64,000 bases of DNA from Luteolibacter luteus (GTDB taxonomy: Bacteria > Verrucomicrobiota > Verrucomicrobiia > Verrucomicrobiales > Akkermansiaceae), in the NCBI RefSeq assembly GCF_012913485.1, contig NZ_CP051774.1, forward strand, positions 3,224,001 to 3,288,000, written 5' to 3'. Position numbers and translations under genes: made by a program. The notes beneath the pieces are model-generated. The model was not told the origin of the DNA and searched no databases. It saw nothing but the letters and a program-made list of their open reading frames with translations. Position 1 is the first letter of the stretch. Each line of letters starts with the position of its first letter. Shown here piece by piece: positions 62,101-64,000 of the stretch.

Positions 62101-62326
62101 CTCGTTCGCCTTGCCTCTCACCCTGAAGGTGACCCGTGAGGAAAATGGCGTCGTGAAGACGACCCGGGCGAAGCTCTCCTTCAAGGCTCGCGCTACCAGT
62201 GCCCAGCTCTTGCTCAAGCCTTCCTCCGGTGCGTCCGGAGGGGCCTTGGTCACCGTGCAGATCGAGGACACCGGAGCCTTCCACCTCGGCACGTCGAGCT
62301 CGGTTTCCTTCACGCTCGATCCTTGA
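59132..62326 (+). CDS. giant FG-GAP/VCBS and Calx-beta surface protein, copy 2
   Basis: This is a 1064-residue paralogue of the preceding gene along its whole length, starting at MTYSSFLRFGSLSLAFAATAVA. The shared N-terminal block GEPWNPPVSPGGAPFW.....FGTQIGQAG and FGPNNFWYVLNCDP corresponds to GEPWNLPPSPGGTPFW and FGANNFWYVLRHNP of copy 1. The propeller loops match position by position (for example DADQDGTIELIWSGGSNTSGEDRLNV). Two Calx-beta domains follow and the C-terminus is FHLGTSSSVSFTLDP, against FHLLDSAPVSFTLEP in copy 1. It is 97 bases downstream of copy 1, so it is a tandem duplication. A terminator-like hairpin follows. Confidence 0.78.
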   Translation: MTYSSFLRFGSLSLAFAATAVAVDSEVPTDPGLLTTMAGEPWNPPVSPGGAPFWGSGVFGTQIGQAGWVVAPGTNGPNIVVSGTTPFGFGPNNFWYVLNCDPLTQRYYQVYVQQPYAPVPGQYPFGEIAAMTSAQVLGGAGPELMVGLADGRFFFYSLTSFEEVRRLTLPTELTDFTTADLTGDGIAELVVLTDLDLKVFDAAGVLLWSITGPSGADLVVAQMDADPALEIATTSGHVIDTGKRKVEWTRSEGFGLHLRAADIDGDSRAELIAAADAYDIRAFDVEEKREKWSFRTGLDISGIEIADVDVDGDAAPELLYGDNQGGYLHVLTLDELPPVRKWKVANPDSGVARIATLDADQDGTIELIWSGGSNTSGEDRLNVFNPVTQATEWQSIHLDGPFLSPVMGDVTGDGKPEMVTISSESRSGYGAGCIVVYDPETLAILGVSQGIANDLAVEGVRDLILKDIDGDARQEIVVAGDASRDSLVEIYKFTDARTFERQWQFWDQNEERFGQVHVEDVDGDGDLEVVAASDPILSSGNDSFLFVIDLATKAVEWKITIPGGVRGACSLVVADVDGDGNLEAVVAMNNLGIQILDLKTRTREPWFGGQCSALAVRPGVPGFIAGSPSGMVSILIPDGEGGYISTDSWKASESRITGLTVGSGQSLWVSAQDRISLWPNSIAPIWSTMTLGTSFNDPVGTLGLYEGPEGTEVFAGLSHGLSGFQVGGSPDYATMQMSSQGELAEGSSGEIVLTFTRSEAGVADTAVTFSLKGNATAVADYDVSGAFSLGDDLWSVLIPAGETTVVARLAVVQDSLAEGPESLAVMLEPATGYFIGSSSSFETIVQDDEPVISVEAQDTGASELKSGRSTDPATFVLRRSGGDLSRSLVARIALGGSATSGSDYRRIGTNVTFRKGDDTAVVTVVPIHDRRAEQTETVQLELVPDPRYVISPSASQAAISILDAEPTVSVAGSTPVDGAVAVNFTRSGGHSFALPLTLKVTREENGVVKTTRAKLSFKARATSAQLLLKPSSGASGGALVTVQIEDTGAFHLGTSSSVSFTLDP

Positions 62327-62345
62327 TGGGATCCCGGTGAAGGGT

Positions 62346-62369
62346 AGGGCGGAGCTCTCACTCCGCCTT
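62346..62369 (+). terminator. hairpin terminator overlapping the next gene's 3' end
   Basis: AGGGCGGAG pairs with CTCCGCCTT (8 Watson-Crick pairs and one G-T) around CTCTCA. It stands 20 bases after the FG-GAP copy 2 stop. Its loop and right arm contain the stop and last codons of the convergent minus-strand hydrolase. There is little T-richness. Confidence 0.45.
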
Positions 62370-63398
62370 GCCCAGCACCACCGTATCGCCCGCCTTCACT
62401 CCCAGTGAATCCACCGCGCGGCCACCGTTGGTCACGATTCCCACCCAACCCTTCGGGGTCACATAGATCGCGGCCTCGCCTTCCTTCGCCTCGCTCCAAT
62501 AGCGCACCACGGAGACGGCCAGGCTCTTCTCGCCGTTCTTCACCACCGCCTTGTCGCCCAGTTTCAGGCCCAAGGTTTCAAGATCCTTGCCGACCAGATC
62601 GGTTGTCAGGTTTCCCCAGGATTCGGATACCACCGTGATCTTTCCGGAAAGCCCGCCGTCCACCTTCGTCGCCGTGCTCTCCCGCACGGGCGGCGCCACG
62701 GTGCCATCGCGTTCCTTTTCGATCGCCTTGCCATCTACCCAATCGTTCACCGCCAGCATCGCGTTCAGGCGTTCGATGTCGGAGACGTTGCAGTGGCCCG
62801 GCCGCTTCACCTCCCACAGCGCGGTCTTCGCCCCGCCTTCCTGCTTCCGGTAGTTCTGCGGGTGATTGAGCTCGGTCTCGTTCGTCAGGTAGAGGATCGG
62901 TGCCGTGGGCTTGAAGCTCAGCGAACCATTCGCGCCATCCCGCGATTCGTTGCCGAGGTAAGCACCGATCGCCACCACGCCATCCACATGATCCAGTGCG
63001 CCCTCCGCGATCAGCGTGCCGATCAACCCGCCCATCGAGCTTCCCACCAGCAGGCAGCGGTCGATCTTCCCGTGCTCCTTCGCCACGTGGTCGCTCAGTG
63101 CCCGGAGGTCCAAGATCGCATCTTCCACGATCCATCCGTTCCGCCGGTAGCTGGTCGAGGCGATCGCCCAGCCCCGCTCTAACATCCCGGTCGAAAATGC
63201 ATCCTTGGTGTCGAATCCCGCATCCAGCGGGCTATCCGCATTCCGGTAGCCATGGGCGATCAGCACCAGCTTGCCCTGCCATTTTTCCGGTGCGGCGATC
63301 ATGTATTTCGCGCCGCCGATCTCACCTTCCGTGATCCCGGCGGAAGCCGCCGCCATCATCATCCCGAGCAATGCGAAAATCCGGAACAGGGTCTTCAT
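62358..63398 (-). CDS. secreted alpha/beta hydrolase fused to SAM-hydrolase-like C-terminal barrel
   Basis: This is a 346-residue protein with signal peptide MKTLFRIFALLGMMMAAASA. Residues 30-225 are an alpha/beta hydrolase: VLIAHGYRN, nucleophile Ser121 in LVGSSMGG, and the probable catalytic histidine His202 in KRPGHCN. Residues about 248-346 (GKITVVSESWGNLTTDLVGKD, KGWVGIVTNGGRAVDSLGV, GDTVVL) match the C-terminal beta-barrel of SAM-hydroxide adenosyltransferases (DUF62), without that family's N-terminal catalytic domain. The combination is unusual. The hydrolase substrate is unknown; an ester of a sugar or lipid is possible given the secretion signal. Confidence 0.7.
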   Translation of the reverse strand: MKTLFRIFALLGMMMAAASAGITEGEIGGAKYMIAAPEKWQGKLVLIAHGYRNADSPLDAGFDTKDAFSTGMLERGWAIASTSYRRNGWIVEDAILDLRALSDHVAKEHGKIDRCLLVGSSMGGLIGTLIAEGALDHVDGVVAIGAYLGNESRDGANGSLSFKPTAPILYLTNETELNHPQNYRKQEGGAKTALWEVKRPGHCNVSDIERLNAMLAVNDWVDGKAIEKERDGTVAPPVRESTATKVDGGLSGKITVVSESWGNLTTDLVGKDLETLGLKLGDKAVVKNGEKSLAVSVVRYWSEAKEGEAAIYVTPKGWVGIVTNGGRAVDSLGVKAGDTVVLGKAE

Positions 63399-63587
63399 GC
63401 TCCGACCCTAGCGATGCCTCCCCACCGCGCGGAAGAAAAAGAAGGGGGCAATCCTTTTTGGCCACCGCGTCCTGCACGCCGAGCCACTGCCATCTGCAAC
63501 GCCATCCCTTCCGGGAAAGCGCTCCAGCGCCCGCGCAGGGCCGGAACGCCTCATGCTCGCATGAAAAGGGAACAACCCCATATCGAC

Positions 63588-63830
63588 ATGCCACGAGGAG
63601 ACAAATCCAGCTACACCGACAAACAGAAGCGCAAGGCTGAACACATCGCCGAAGGATACGAGGACCGGGGAGTCTCTCACAAGGAAGCCGAGTCCCGCGC
63701 CTGGGCCACGGTCAACAAGGAGTCCGGTGGCGGCAAGAAGTCCGGATCCGGCCGCGGCAAAAAGGAAAGCCACGCGTCTTCCCGGAAGGGTGGTCGCAAG
63801 GGCGGCAAGGCATCTCACGCTCACCACTGA
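63588..63830 (+). CDS. small basic KGG-rich protein (plasmid-stabilisation-like)
   Basis: This is an 80-residue, strongly basic protein with MPRGDKSSYTDKQKRKAEHIAEGYEDRG, then SHKEAESRAWATVNKESGG and a tail of Gly, Lys, Ser and His (GGRKGGKASHAHH). Small proteins with this opening are often annotated as plasmid stabilisation proteins, though most sit on chromosomes and no role is proven. The ATG at 63588 was chosen to match the family start MPRGDKS; one at 63561 would add nine residues. Confidence 0.65.
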   Translation: MPRGDKSSYTDKQKRKAEHIAEGYEDRGVSHKEAESRAWATVNKESGGGKKSGSGRGKKESHASSRKGGRKGGKASHAHH

Positions 63831-63836
63831 GAGGAC

Positions 63837-64000
63837 ATGTTGCTCGAACGGAAGATCCCTGCCACCACGCTACCGCTTCATCCCTTGCGCCTGCGCCTCA
63901 ACGGCGAAGAGCGGGAGTTCGAAGTGGAAGCTTGGACCACCTTGCTCGATCTCCTCCGCGAGCAAGCCGCCCTGTGCGGCAGCAAGAAGGGATGCGACCA
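63837..64000 (+). CDS. (2Fe-2S)-binding subunit of a xanthine-dehydrogenase-type oxidase, N-terminal part
   Basis: Only the first 54 codons are present. LRLRLNGEEREFEVEAWTTLLDLLREQAALCGSKKGCD matches the ferredoxin domain of molybdenum hydroxylases, where GxKxGCDxGxCG binds the first cluster; the visible GSKKGCD holds its first cysteine. AGAGGA lies just before the ATG. The substrate cannot be told from this fragment. Guanine deaminase at 37321 would make xanthine, which fits a xanthine dehydrogenase, but other substrates are possible. Confidence 0.8.
   Translation, partial: MLLERKIPATTLPLHPLRLRLNGEEREFEVEAWTTLLDLLREQAALCGSKKGCD

Overview
The window looks like chromosomal DNA of a Verrucomicrobiota bacterium, probably of the Verrucomicrobiaceae/Luteolibacter type. 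The grounds are high G+C with long open antisense frames, many secreted proteins ending in a DxDxDG..NLxEY module, an autotransporter-type beta-strand-repeat protein, a LamB-type porin with an N-terminal coiled coil, several alpha-solenoid paralogues of a kind common in that phylum, and RNase HIII. This is inference from protein families; there is no rRNA to settle it. I see no tRNA, rRNA, CRISPR array, IS element or prophage.

Layout. 0-5 kb: the end of a BenE-type permease, a translationally coupled pair of secreted Hcp-like proteins, a two-part methyltransferase, a secreted dienelactone hydrolase and an LprI-like protein. 5-15 kb: an MgtC/DUF4010 membrane protein and a carbohydrate cluster made of a family 1 glycosidase carrying an inserted, circularly permuted solute-binding domain, a secreted beta-helix protein, a LamB porin, and a beta-strand-repeat protein with an embedded SGNH esterase. 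15-26 kb: aspartate kinase, DUF4190, DUF4328 and DUF2339 membrane proteins, a lipoprotein hydrolase, a double LOG-domain protein, a yeast-type cytosine deaminase, MgtE and a mini-kinase that overlaps it. 26-30 kb: a GH127 arabinofuranosidase, an M42-like peptidase and an N-acetylmuramoyl-L-alanine amidase. 30-37 kb: a tandemly duplicated two-gene operon of exported alpha-solenoid proteins with matching promoters. 37-45 kb: guanine deaminase, RlpA, HU, RNase HIII, MutY, a lipoprotein serine protease and a TonB-dependent receptor. 45-55 kb: a triple-hairpin intergenic repeat, an orphan gene, and the PBP1C/alpha-2-macroglobulin pair. 55-64 kb: two giant FG-GAP/Calx-beta paralogues, an alpha/beta hydrolase fused to a SAM-hydrolase-like barrel, a small basic protein and the start of a xanthine-dehydrogenase-type 2Fe-2S subunit.

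Many genes serve the envelope or carbohydrate use: LamB and the TonB receptor for uptake, GH1, GH127, the beta-helix and SGNH proteins for glycans, and amidase, RlpA, PBP1C and alpha-2-macroglobulin for wall growth and defence. The most unusual item is the GH1 enzyme at 6452-8605, whose architecture resembles that of engineered ligand-gated enzymes. Next are the duplicated solenoid operon, the MgtE-coupled mini-kinase, the Hcp-like pair with signal peptides and the hydrolase/SAM-barrel fusion.
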